Shown here: positions 1 to 10,877 of the stretch, piece after piece
Position numbering within the stretch: the first letter of the stretch is position 1
Layout: every line of letters starts with the position of its first letter
Origin: Neocallimastix lanati (nom. inval.)
Lineage: Eukaryota > Neocallimastigomycota > Neocallimastigomycetes > Neocallimastigales > Neocallimastigaceae
Direction of reading: 5' to 3'
Assembly (NCBI GenBank): GCA_016946835.1
Contig: JACVTC010000055.1
Coordinates: 365,001-429,000, forward strand
Length of the DNA: 64,000 bases
Translations under genes and position numbers: made by a program
The notes under the pieces: generated by a model
Database searches by the model: none
What the model was told of the DNA's origin: nothing
The model's input: only the letters and a program-made list of their open reading frames with translations

Positions 1-1242
1 TAATCATAATATGATAAATGTTCAAGTTCATTTAATTTATCTATTAATTCATAAAAAGATGGTTTTGTTGGAAATAAATTATTTAAATAATTATTGAGTG
101 ATTCTGAGGCATTGTTTGTTATATGTTCTATATTATTATAATAATTCCAAATTTTCATATCATAATCAATTAAATATGTTTTATAAAAATATTCTAAAAA
201 TTTTAAAAATTGACAATAATTATTTTTAATGGATTTAATTTTAATTATAACATAAATATCAAATATATATTCAGGATTTATAAATGGTAAATTTGAAATA
301 GCTTTATAATAAATAAATATATTATTATTATTTTTTACTTCATTATAGCATAATTTATTTTTTTTAATTTCTAGTGATTTTTTATAATGCCAAATGCAAT
401 ATTTAATATTTGTATTAGGAAATATTGTTTTTGCTGCTTTAGATATGGCCCTTTCAAAATCACAATGCAAATTTTTTTGGTTCAATTCTAATATTATTGT
501 TACATGTATTAGCATTTTTTTTCAATTTTTCAAATAACATTTTATATGTTTCTTGTTCTTTATTTTTTAATATTGCAAAAGAAGTAGTGTAAAAACTATC
601 TAATTCTTTAGCATAAGTTCTTGTAATAAATACTTGATAACTAAATTTAGGGGCAATAAAAAATGTACCATCAACAAATATATCATCATTATATTCCCTA
701 AATAATTTTGCTTGAAAAGGGGATTGAAAAATTATTAAATTAGAATTTTTGAATATCATAAAATTTTCACCTCGCTTTGTTTTATAATATTCAGATTCAC
801 TTGGAATTTCAGCAAATGTTGTTACATTGGATGGTAGTTTTTTATTTAAATTTCTTGATATTTGGGATTTAATTGAATTATATTCTGGACATATAAGTCC
901 CATTTATTTAGAAATTTTATTATATAGGAGTTTTATTTTTATACCAAAAGGAATTGAACTTTTTTCAATTCCATCTTTAATTTTATGTTTCATTATAGAT
1001 AGGGATACATCGTATTCATTTTCAGGATGATTATGTGAACTATTATACTTTAAAATTTCTTTCTTATCATTTAAAATAATAAAAGATTTACATTTATTTA
1101 TTTTTTTTATATTCTGTACATTTATACACTTTGGAATTATCTTTTCTTTTATATGAAAAATTAAATTTATATTTTTATTAATAATAATTTGTTCTTTTCC
1201 TTTGTTGGATTCACTTATATCAATAATTAAATTTTCTTCCAT
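1..1242 (-). pseudogene. MULE-type transposase relic with FLYWCH-like N-terminus (runs off left edge)
   Basis: Read on the minus strand from an ATG at 1242, the first 112 codons end in TAA at 904-906 and the same frame continues at once for 147 codons (903-460), so one CAA-to-TAA type change splits the ORF. The N-terminal part has a His-rich stretch (SSHNHPE) like the end of FLYWCH/WRKY-type zinc fingers. The second part contains DDIFVDGTFF, the first acidic residue region of MULE DDE transposases. At about 470 the frame shifts at an A-run. The next frame starts HCDFERA, continues with CIWHYKK and has NNASESLNNYL near 90-130, the usual order of the MULE core (DFE, CxxH, N-x-E). The reading is open to base 1, so the C-terminus lies outside the window. 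With one stop and one frameshift it is a young inactive copy. Two further fragments lie at 47.2-48.4 kb. Confidence 0.8.
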
Positions 1243-1689
1243 TTCTATATTTTTATAAATATTTTTTAATTATATAATTATAATTATTATATTAATTATC
1301 CAATATTATTCTTAATATTAATTTTGAAAAATTAGTTTTTCAATTATTTGTAAAATAAATAAATAAAGAAAGAAAGAATGTAATAATATAGTACAAATAT
1401 ATAAAATAAATATTAAATGTAATATTATAAAAGTACAAGTATATATAATAAAATAAATATTTATTATTTTTTTTTATTAAAGAATATTAAAGACAATTTA
1501 TTTTTAAAAATAAAATGTTTTATTTAATTATATATGTTAGAAAGCAAAAAATCATTTATATTTAATGAGATTATTAACTACCAATAATATTAAACTACAT
1601 CATTAATTGAATATAATAAAAATGTAAAAAGTTTTCATTTCGAAAACATTGATCTTTAATATTCTTTAATAAAAATTAATAATAGATAT

Positions 1690-1965
1690 TTATTTTATTT
1701 TATTTTATTTTATTTTATATTAGATACTTATTTTATTTTATTCAATCTGTACTTTATACTTATATTTTACTATTTATTTTATTTTATTTTATTCAATCTG
1801 TACTTTATACTTATATTCTACTATTTATTTTATTTTATTTTATTCAATCTGTACTTTATACTTATATTCTACTATTTATTTTATTTTATTTTATATTATT
1901 TTATTTTATTCAATCTGTACTTTATACTTATATTCTACTATTTATTTAATTTTATTTTATTTTAT
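1690..1965. repeat. 51-bp minisatellite (TTCAATCTGTAC unit)
   Basis: The phrase TTCAATCTGTACTTTATACT starts at 1741, 1792, 1843 and 1909, giving periods of 51, 51 and 66 (51 plus an extra 15 bp of TATTTTATTT filler). Each unit has the unique core followed by CTATTTATTTTATTTTATTT. The same unit, slightly diverged, occurs at 26591-26760. Confidence 0.85.
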
Positions 1966-2057
1966 ATATTTTTATTTTTATATTCTTTATTTATTTATCT
2001 ATTTATTTATTAATTTATACATTTATTTATTTTAAAATTAATTGTATTATAATTTTT

Positions 2058-2165
2058 TATGGCGTTAACAAAAAATTTTACAAGCCATTAAAAATAAATG
2101 GCGTATTGAAAATTTGTATTTTAAAAATTGGCGAAATGAACCACATTCGGTTTTAAGATTAAGAT
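2058..2165. repeat. Candidate right terminal sequence of the MULE element
   Basis: A short GC-richer patch reads GGCGTTAAC...TTTTACA and ends GCGAAATGAACCACATTCGG. A related pair of phrases (GGCGTTAAATTACAAA and CCGAAATGCAACACATTCC) occurs at 48722-48780, and the second phrase alone at 48055-48078. In all three cases the patch lies to the right of a transposase fragment, as expected for the right terminal repeat. The match is short and the left end is outside the window. Confidence 0.35.
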
Positions 2166-2285
2166 TCCCCCTCTTTTTTTTTTTTTTTATAAAAAAATTT
2201 ATAATAAAAAAAAAAAATAATATATAAATATTTTTTTTTTTTTTTTAATTATTTTTATCATCAACATATAAAAAGATAAAAACTT

Positions 2286-2316
<31 letters not shown>

Positions 2317-3355
2317 TTTTTTCTTTGTTTTATTATCTTCTATCATAACGCAAAAAGTAAGCTTTAAAACAAATATAAAATATATAATTTTTGATATTAT
2401 TTCTTTTATTATTTTTAAACAAATAAACAAATAAACAAAAAAAAAAATAATAATAATAATAATAATAATATATTAATAATATTATTAGAATAATTCTATT
2501 TTGTATTAATAATTTAAAATTAGATTAGTATAATTTAATTTTCAATATTTTTTATATTTTTTTTTATAATACTTAACTTCATAAAATATTAAAAAATTAA
2601 GTTTATAAAAATAATAAAATAAATTATTAATATTATTAGAATTAAATAATTATATTTTTTATTAATTTAAAATTAAGTATAATTTAATTTTCAATTTTTT
2701 TTTTTTTTTTATAAAATAAAAAATAAAAATAAAAATTAATTTTATTAGAATTAAATAATATATTATATATTATTTATTATTAATAATTTATAATTAATTT
2801 AATTTAACTTTCAATTTTAAAATTAGTATAATTTAATTTTTTTATAAAAAAAAAAAAAAATAAATAAATATTAATATTATTAGATAAATATTATTAGAAT
2901 TAAATTATTCTATTAATTTAAAATTAGTAAAATTTATTTTTCAATTATTTTATATATATATATATATAAAATAATATTATTAGAATTAAATATTTCTATA
3001 CTGAATTAATAATTTAAAATTAGTAAAATTTAATTTTCAATTTTTTATTATATTTTTTTATCTAAAACTTACTTCATAAAATATTAAAAAGTAAGTTATA
3101 ATTAATTTGAAATTAATATAATTTACTTTTGATTTATTTTTTGCGTTTGTAACAAAAAAAAAAAAAAAAATATCTGCTTTGTTATTCACTTCTTCGTTAA
3201 ATTATTTTAAAAATAAAAATAATAACAGCAGAAATTAAAAGAAATAAAAAATAGATAGAATTAAATAAATAATCATAATAAAAAAATAAATATTTCACAT
3301 AAATTAAATTATTCCATAAAAAAGAAGATAATAAAATTATTAAGTTAATTAAAAA

Positions 3356-4735
3356 ATGAATATAAACAATAATTCGAACTCTACTGGGAAAATCTTTAAT
3401 GAAAAATTAAGGGAATTTCATGAACGTAGGGGTAATTTGACTATTTATCATGAAGTAAAAAATTTCCTCCCAAAAGAAAGGTTAATATATATCGCGTCTC
3501 TTATCACACAGAGGTATGAAAACATTTTTTTAGAATTGAATGTTGAGCAACTAATGAAAATTCGACCAAACAACTTCCAACCATTGATGTTAGTAATAAA
3601 AGAAAAAGATGATGATAGAAGAATTGAAAATGATATAGTTAAGATACCTTTAACTTTATCCCTGCGAATTCAAAATACACCAAGAATATATTTAATTAAA
3701 ATAAAAAATATCATATCTTCCTTTGTTTTTAATTATGAAGATATACTTAGAAAATTAGAAAAGAGTATTAATGGACTAATTGATACTAAAAAATGCGAAG
3801 TAACAGTTGAACCTTTGGGTCTTTATAACGAAAATATTACTTTACCTTTAAATATTAATAGTAATGAGAATAAATATTCTCATTTGCTGGTATTTACATT
3901 AAAAAAAGAAGCACAAGAAGAAATAATAGCTCTAAGTGAAATCATAAAACCTTTGGGAGAAAAACAATTTATCAGAAATAGTGAAAATTCATATATAAAT
4001 AAGTTAATAATAAAAAAAGGATTATTTAGATTTATGTATTATATGGATGTCATATTAAATAATATAAATGAATTTAACGAAACATTAAGATATGGCATTC
4101 AGATTATAAGGTGTGAAGATAAACATATTGTTTTCGATGAAAGTAATTATAAGATTGATGCAAGTACAGAAGCTGGAAATAGAAAAGTTAGATTAAGTTG
4201 TCTGAGAAAACTCGTTGAAATTTTTATTGATAATTTTTCTGTTCAACAAAACCAAGAGGTTAATGACCTCATTATTAATGCTCTAATTCAACAAATTCAA
4301 CAAATTCAACAAATTCAACAAATTCAAGCGAATAATCATCTCAATATTAATGCTCTAAATCAACCTCATGAGATTAATCTACTTAATAATAATGAACCAT
4401 TTCGATATCAAGAGATTAATCCCCTGTTTAATTACCTTAATAATAATGATCCAATTCAATATCAAGGGTTAAATCCTCTTAATAATAATGATCTAGTTCA
4501 ATATCAAGAGTTTAATCACTTCTTTAATCACCTTAATAATAATGATCCAATTCAATATCAAGAGGTAAATCCTCTTTATAATAATAATCTAGTTCAATAT
4601 CAAGAGTTAAATCACTTCTTTAATCACCTTAATAATAATGATCCAATTCAAAATCAAGAGTTTAATGAAAACTTTAATGATAATCCTATTCAAGATAATA
4701 ATTTACAAGAAAATCGTTTTCGTTTACAAGAATGA
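3356..4735 (+). CDS. Uncharacterised 459-residue protein with Asn/Gln-rich repeat tail
   Basis: A single uninterrupted ORF starts at the first ATG after an A-rich leader (AAAAAATG) and stops at TGA. Its base composition is clearly more GC-rich than its flanks, which supports a real gene. Residues 1 to about 305 form a mixed charged region without signal peptide or membrane segment; I do not recognise a domain. From about residue 310 the protein becomes Gln/Asn-rich: first four IQQ-type triplets, then a 32-residue repeat (LNNNDPIQYQ...NNNLVQYQELNHFFNH), two full copies and a partial third. There is no intron, unlike most genes here, and a long A-run starts 11 bases after the stop; that could mean retroposition but such runs are common in this window. 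No function can be assigned. Confidence 0.7.
   Translation: MNINNNSNSTGKIFNEKLREFHERRGNLTIYHEVKNFLPKERLIYIASLITQRYENIFLELNVEQLMKIRPNNFQPLMLVIKEKDDDRRIENDIVKIPLTLSLRIQNTPRIYLIKIKNIISSFVFNYEDILRKLEKSINGLIDTKKCEVTVEPLGLYNENITLPLNINSNENKYSHLLVFTLKKEAQEEIIALSEIIKPLGEKQFIRNSENSYINKLIIKKGLFRFMYYMDVILNNINEFNETLRYGIQIIRCEDKHIVFDESNYKIDASTEAGNRKVRLSCLRKLVEIFIDNFSVQQNQEVNDLIINALIQQIQQIQQIQQIQANNHLNINALNQPHEINLLNNNEPFRYQEINPLFNYLNNNDPIQYQGLNPLNNNDLVQYQEFNHFFNHLNNNDPIQYQEVNPLYNNNLVQYQELNHFFNHLNNNDPIQNQEFNENFNDNPIQDNNLQENRFRLQE
4435..4665 (+). repeat. 96-bp in-frame tandem repeat in the 3356-4735 gene
   Basis: The phrase CCTTAATAATAATGATCCAA starts at 4435, 4531 and 4627, a strict 96-bp (32-codon) period. 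Within each unit NNN-D/N-L/P-V/I-QYQ occurs twice, so the unit itself arose from a shorter ancestral duplication. Confidence 0.85.
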
Positions 4736-5637
4736 AAGAATATTGAAAAAAAAAAAAAAAAAAAAAAAAAAATAATAATAATAATAATGATTGTTGCTAT
4801 AATAAAATCTGTTTAGACTTCATTGATTTTCCTCAAATACTTATATGATTATATATTATATGCTCTAATTCCACAAATTTTGTTAACTAAAATATAATAT
4901 ATATTCATAAAGCTTTATTTGAATTAACGTAAATCAGGATAGATTTTATAATAGTTAAGAATTAATTAAATTATTATATTAATAACAAGACAATATTATC
5001 AACAAATAGACCACCACAACCTTTTTTTTTTTTTTTTTTCTTTCTTTCTTTCTTTCTTTCTTTAAGTAATCACATCTTATCTCTTGCATTTATCAAATAT
5101 ATATGTCTTTGATAAATGGATTTAAATAAAACAGAAGATAAGGGGCACACACCTTTGGAGAAAACCACAATGATTAGGAAATTCTTTTAAAAGTTTATTA
5201 TTAAAGCTTACTCGTGTTTTTGAACGAAGTAATTAAGGTGATAGATATAATAATGAATTGAAGGTATTTTACCACTAATATCAGTATTATTAAGATTTAA
5301 TAAAGCATATTATAAATTTTTTTGGCAGTTTTCACAAATGTAAAAAATTTAAGAAAAATTAAAATAAAAGAAAATTAAAATAAATAAAAAAAAAAAAAAA
5401 TAAGAAAAGAAAAAAAAAATTTTTTTTTTTATATATAATTTTTTTTTTTTTTTTTTTTTTATTTCTGTTTTATTGAAATTATATATAATCTAATATTAAA
5501 AAAGGATGTAAAATTAAATATATATATATATATTATCTTTTTTTTTTTTTTTTTTTTTTTTTTTAGTTCTGTTTTATTGAAATTATATATAATCTAATAT
5601 TAAAAAAAAAAGGATATAAAATTAATTTAAAAGTATA

Positions 5638-5677
<40 letters not shown>

Positions 5678-6000
5678 CAATTTTTCTTTTCTACTTTTTT
5701 TTTATTTGTTTTTTTGTTTTTTTGTTTTTGTCCTTGAGTGAATGTGAAATTATTGGTTATAGTATTTAACAAAATAAGAAATAATACTAGAAGACCCTTT
5801 CTACTTTTTTAAATTATTGGAATCATCGCAAAAACAAAGTAAAAATAAAAATACAAATAGAAATAATAATAAAAATAAAAATAGAAATAGAAATAGAATA
5901 GAAATAAAAATAATTATTAAAATAATAAATAATAAACATTTTAATTCATAAAAAATTTTTTTTTTTTTTTTTTTTTTTGTTTCATTAAAATTCTTTTTTT

Positions 6001-6032
<32 letters not shown>

Positions 6033-6194
6033 CCAATTTCTAAAGTTATTAAATAATAAATCAAAATATTTTAATTCATAATTTTTTTTTTTTTATTCTT
6101 TCATAAAATTCATAAAAATTTGTACCAAAATACTTTTTAATTTTTTTTTTTTTCTTTCATAAAATTCATAAAAATTTGTACCAAAATACTTTTT

Positions 6195-6251
<57 letters not shown>

Positions 6252-6261
6252 TGGTTTAAGC
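4736..6261. other. Intergenic region with homopolymers and a LINE fragment
   Basis: Apart from the LINE fragment at 5060-5350 only low-complexity DNA is present: poly-T and poly-A tracts, TA dinucleotide runs near 5520 and 5630-5660, and two short direct duplications. One is ATTGAAATTATATATAATC at about 5473 and 5578. The other is TTCATAAAAATTTGTACCAA at about 6111 and 6165. A poly-T run of about 50 bases ends at 6249. Confidence 0.6.
5060..5350 (-). mobile_element. LINE reverse-transcriptase fragment
   Basis: The segment around 5130-5300 aligns by eye with 39170-39340, sharing phrases such as GATAAGG-G-CAC-CCTTTGGAGAA and CAGTATTATTAAG in the same order and spacing. In the better-preserved copy this is the RGVLQ...PLSPILFN region of a non-LTR reverse transcriptase on the minus strand. 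Here all frames are broken, so it is only a remnant. Confidence 0.55.
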
Positions 6262-6845
6262 CAAAAGAAAGTTTTAAAACAAAATTACCTAAAACAGAAC
6301 AACTATACTTATCTTGGTATTCCTTTTTTGATGAATCTTTATCATTGAAACCTATACAATCCAAATTAAACAATAATTTAAAATGTCCAAGTTAAAAAAT
6401 TCGTACTTTCGATTTCTTATTAATAAATCTTTATTCCTCTCCCATTGAAGAATATAGATTTTAATTTTTTTCTTTTAATCTTAGTCTTGTTTTTTATATA
6501 TTATGCTCCTCTCCTCTTTGGTTCAAATAAGAGCAGATGTTCTAAAACTCAAAAAAAAAAAAAAAAAAAAAATTATTAACAGAGAGGACTTTATTGGAGT
6601 TATAGGATTTAAATCTCACAATTCTTCCGTTAGTCTCTATGATATTACTCGTGAATTGAGAATACCCCCGCTGTCAAGCTATCTGTGCTATATCTGAATT
6701 AAGCTTGCTTTAGAAAATGGCAAAAACTCATCAGGTATTATTAATCATCTCACTAATACTATTCCTACTATGTCCCATTAACTCATGGACTAAAGAATCA
6801 AGGACTTTGGATAAGAAATTAAATTAAATGGTAAAAAATCAAGTA

Positions 6846-6900
<55 letters not shown>

Positions 6901-7680
6901 CAATTATTTACAATGAGAATGATTTTAGAATTTATTTCAAAAAAAAAAAGAAAACTTAACATTTTAATATCCTAAATAATCAATTGGGATTCTTTTGGAT
7001 TTCTCAATTAGAATTAGGTGTGGTTTTTTAAATTTTGACATTAGTATTTCCATTAAACGAAAAATCGTCTCAGAAGATTGCCCTAAATGTTGCCTATGTT
7101 GTGGTGTTAGTGTACCTAGCTTTTCTTACTGAATCTTTGAAGGTAAAGAATTGGAAAATTTACAGAAATAAATCTTTTTCACCTTTTCTAGATGATCTCT
7201 TTTTTTTTTTTTTTTTTGAAGTTTGCTATGATAATTAAACAAAAATTCTTGAATGTTTCTTTAGATTCATAAAAAGAGATTATGATAATAATATTTACTA
7301 CTTTATATTCTTTTGGATTTCTCAATTAGAATTAGGTGTGGTTTTTTAAATTTTGACATTAGTATTTCCATTAAACGAAAAATCGTCTCAGAAGATTGCC
7401 CTAAATGTTGCCTATGTTGTGGTGTTAGTGCACCTATTTTTCTTACTGAATCTTTGAAAGTAAAGAATTGGAAAATTTACAGAAATAAATCTTTTTCACC
7501 TTTTCTAGATGATCTCTTTTTTTTTTTTTTTTTTTTTTTGAAGTTTGCTATGATAATTAAACAAAAATTCTTGAATGTTTCTTTAGATTCATAAAAAGAG
7601 ATTATGATAATAATATTTACTACTTTATATTGAGTGCTCTTCTTGGCAGGTTGTTCAATATATATAAATTATTATATATA
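6262..7680 (+). pseudogene. LINE ORF2 C-terminal relic with internal duplication
   Basis: Translating across frames gives in order: a post-RT segment (FDESLSLKPIQSKLNNN, 6325-6390), a segment VIGFKSHNSSVSLYDITREL (6595-6655), then about 6700-6840 a segment matching the plus-strand equivalent of 62640-62400 (HL followed by a WTKESR-like and K-rich stretch), and finally a Cys motif DCPKCCLCC (from 7078, and again from 7397). The same order occurs in the non-LTR retrotransposon family seen at 38.7-39.8 and 62.2-62.6 kb, where the C-terminal Cys motif follows the RT. There are numerous stops, frameshifts and A/T-run insertions, so it is dead. It lies in the opposite direction to the fragment at 5.1-5.3 kb. 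Confidence 0.7.
6989..7630 (+). repeat. Two tandem copies of a 318/324-bp LINE segment
   Basis: Copy 1 (6989-7306) and copy 2 (7307-7630) both start ATTCTTTTGGATTTCTC and are almost identical. The six-base difference in length is essentially the poly-T run (17 versus 23 T). Each contains the LINE Cys motif DCPKCCLCC. The near-identity of the copies compared with the decay of the element shows the duplication is recent. Confidence 0.9.
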
Positions 7681-8153
7681 AATTTTAGTTATATTATATA
7701 CATAAAAATTTAAATTATATTTTTAAAAAAAAATATACTAGATTAAAACAAGAAATATTAATTAGAATAGGTTAAATACATTAATATATATTGTATAAAT
7801 TAAAGTAATAATAATAAAAAATAATAAAAATATAATAGAATTAATGAAATTACAAAACTATAATAGTATTGGCAATTCCTTATTTTTTTTTTTTTTTTTT
7901 TTTTTTTATAAAAAAAAAATATTTTATTTAAAATATAAAATTTATGCTATATGAAAAAAATAAATTTAAATAACAGTTATCTAAATAAAATCATAAAAAG
8001 GAAAAACATTATACTTGTACTTTTTTTTTTTAATTTCTATTATACATTTTGTTTTTATCTTATTTTATACAATTAATTGTAATTATTATTAAAGGTTTTA
8101 TAAAAATAACTCAGTATGAATAAAAATTTTATTCTTATATTTATATTAAAATT
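7681..8153. other. AT-rich intergenic region
   Basis: Low-complexity A/T sequence with poly-T and poly-A tracts near 7880-7920. I see no gene, RNA or conserved element. Confidence 0.6.
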
Positions 8154-9985
8154 TTAAAGCAATTTGCTTATCTCTTCACTGTAAGATTTTAATATATTTA
8201 TTAAACCTTTTCTTACATAATGATTATAACAGTAACTATAATCTAACTTTGGTACAATAATATTTTTATCTTTAAGACTTTTTTCCTTTAAGTTATTATA
8301 CAAATCTAAAAATATACAAATTCTTTTTCGTAATAATAAGCATTCGGGAAAAGGTATTTTCATATTTTAGATGCATCCCTTCTGGTAGTAGATTTGTCAG
8401 GATAATGGATACCTCTTTGAACTCTTTAACAAATCTATTAGTATCAAAATGATCCAAATTATTGTTTTGATCATTTTCATTATCATTAATAATATTGTTG
8501 TTGTTGTTAATGTTACTGTTGTTGTTATTGTTGGTAATGTTATTGTTGTTATTATTGTTGTTGTTGTTGTTAATGTTATTGTTACTGTTGTTGTTGTTGT
8601 TATTGTTATTGTTGTTGCTATTGCAGTTGTTATTGATTTCATTACTATTTTTATTTTTACCATAATACATTTCAAAAAAACTTTTTTTTCTCTTTTTTTT
8701 TTTATATTCGATTAGGCAGGAATCCGTATCGCCATAAATGACATGAAATTTTTTTTTTTTTTTTTTCTTGAATAATCTTTATGGCTTTATTTAAGTAATT
8801 TCTTCCCATTCCGGTGGTACATTCTGCGCCAGGTAAATAATCTTAAGAATTTCATTGAGCTAGATCCAAGGTATCCATAAATTGAGTTTGCTTGTATTTT
8901 TCAATGTATATTGTCGCTTATTGTAAATAATATAATCCGTACCGGAGGATTCCTTCATTAAATTTTTATATCGTACACGTTCTGATAAAAGCACTTTCAT
9001 CATCTGTGGCAGAATACCAAGATGATTCTTAGTGTAATAATATACTTTATCACCAATGTCAATTCGGTGATACGAATCTTTAGGATATTTATCAATCATT
9101 GAACTATCTATTAATGTAGTGTAGCCTATATTGTGAGTGATGATGACACTAGGATATAAACTTGTAAAAATCTAGCATAGTGCAATAATCATACACACCT
9201 GATTTGGGTTCATTTATCGTTACTCCTTTATACCCTTGAATATTTGATTGATATAAATCAACATATATTATTAATGTCGTAAGAATATTTGTAAAGCAAA
9301 TTGGAAATTTTTTTACTCTGGCCCGTTTTATATATTCTTCGTCAATACGGATTCTTTATATTTTTTTTGCTATTTCGAAAAGTTGAATCCACTGATGAGA
9401 ATCATTAAATATATTCAATGTCAATATCGAATCCATCATACAGTATTTTGCCACTTTATGTATAACGATTCTTCCGTATTCTCATAGATTAAATAAAACA
9501 TTTCTTTATAAGGCAAATCTATTTTATGCTTATTTAATAATTGCTCCGCAACATAATTTAAATTTGAGGATGGGCAAATTTAAGGAGTTTGTATACTTTT
9601 ATATATCAACGGCTATACGACCCGGAATATATAATTCCACTTCATCGGCCATTAAATTATTATTATTGAATTGGGAAGGCTTATTTAAAAAATTCGACTA
9701 GCAGAGAATGGTATCTCCTTCCTATCAATGCTCAAATACATTACCTGCTCTTTTTGTGCTAAATACTTAATAATCAAATCCAAAAGTGATATATCCAATA
9801 ATAATATCGGGATCAAATTTTACTTATTTGCTTAAAAAAATTCACACAATAATTCATATTCCGTAGATACATATATCCTTTCATATTCAAATTGTTCATC
9901 ATTATTTTTACCTTCATCTAAATCTTTAATGGACGTGGTCGTGGTGTTATCATCGATGAACGGGAAAAGTTAGAGACTATTGCTT
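8154..9985 (-). pseudogene. Decayed family B DNA polymerase of large-DNA-virus type
   Basis: Minus-strand fragments in several frames follow the order of a family B polymerase. An exonuclease Exo II-type motif (DPDIIIGY, 9791-9814) comes first. A linker containing NYVAEQLL and DLPYKEMF follows near 9500-9560, then motif A (SLYPS, 9148-9162, its preceding Asp in another frame). Next are the finger helix (GILPQMM to YNKRQ, 8926-9030) and YGYLGSS after motif B. Then come a TTGMGR segment and the catalytic motif C YGDTDS (8719-8736). Last is a thumb region with RLxxE-like LKYEN and a Cys/Arg-rich end (YNHYVRK). At least five frame breaks separate these, and a long Asn tract lies between motif C and the thumb. 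The linker style resembles polymerases of large dsDNA viruses more than cellular delta or zeta; that affinity is inference. It is non-functional and probably an old viral integration. Confidence 0.75.
8488..8640 (-). repeat. Asn-codon (AAC/AAT) tract inside the polymerase relic
   Basis: A mixture of AAC and AAT codons, with occasional AGT and ATT, makes a run of about 50 mostly Asn residues in the minus-strand frame 8296-8670. The same tract reads Thr/Ile or Val in other frames, so other ORFs there are shadows. It interrupts the polymerase between motif C and the thumb and looks like a microsatellite expansion after insertion. Confidence 0.8.
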
Positions 9986-10108
9986 CTAACGCACTTTTAT
10001 AATTTTATAATATATAATATATAATTATTTTATTTCATGTATTTTATTAATATTATAAATTAAATAAAGTTATTAATATTACAAATTAAATAAAGTTTTC
10101 TCAAAGTC

Positions 10109-10149
<41 letters not shown>

Positions 10150-10877
10150 AAAAAAGTATAAAATTTAATTTTTTTTTTTTTTTTTTTTTTTTTTCCAATT
10201 TCTAAAGTTGTTAAATAATAATTATAAATATTTTAATTCATAATCTTTATTTTTTATTATTATTATTATTAAATTTTACACAATCATTTTTTAATTCATT
10301 TCTAATGTGATTTAAATTATAAATAATTATAAAAGAAAAAAAAAAATTTTCTAAAAAATTAAATAAACTTTAATTAAAATAAAAAAAAAAAATTTTTTTT
10401 ATTGTTTTAAAACTTATTTTTATTATGAATAATTATTAAAAATTTTTAAAATATATATATTTAAAATAAAAAAAAAAAAAAATAAAATAAAATGGATGTA
10501 AAACTTTTTACTTTTATATATATTGACAATGAATATTTTAAATTTAATTCCTTTTATAATAATAAAGAACATTCTTTATAAAATAAATTATATATACAAA
10601 ATTTATTGTAGTAATTAATAGAATATATTATAATAAATAATAAAAAAAAAAATAACTAAAAGAAAAAAAAAAATTTTTTTTCTATAATTTATAATTATTA
10701 TAAATATAACTATTATTCAATAATTATTATCTAATAATAAATTCTTTTTTTTTTTTTTTTCCTTTTTTTTTTTTTTTTATCTTTTAAAAAAAAATTATAT
10801 ATTACTAAAAGATTTAATCATTCATCCTATTTATATATGTATTGTTATTTTTTTAAATGGTTCAACACTTAAAAAAA
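9986..10877. other. AT-rich intergenic region downstream of an M35 gene
   Basis: Contains poly-A and poly-T runs (10110-10195, 10740-10790) and a partial repeat of TTTCTAAAGTTGTTAAATAATA, also seen near 6040. It must include the 3' UTR of the M35 gene ending at 10878. No other gene is visible. Confidence 0.6.

Larger units (their letters stand above)
1243..3355. other. AT-rich intergenic region
   Basis: No gene is visible. The stretch holds a minisatellite (1690-1965), a GGC-containing patch (2058-2165) that may be a transposon end, long poly-T runs (2170-2330) and, from 2390 to 3130, irregular repeats of an ATTAGAATTAAATAATT-like phrase followed by TTAATTTTCAATTTTTT, suggesting an old decayed tandem duplication upstream of the 3356 gene. 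Confidence 0.6.
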
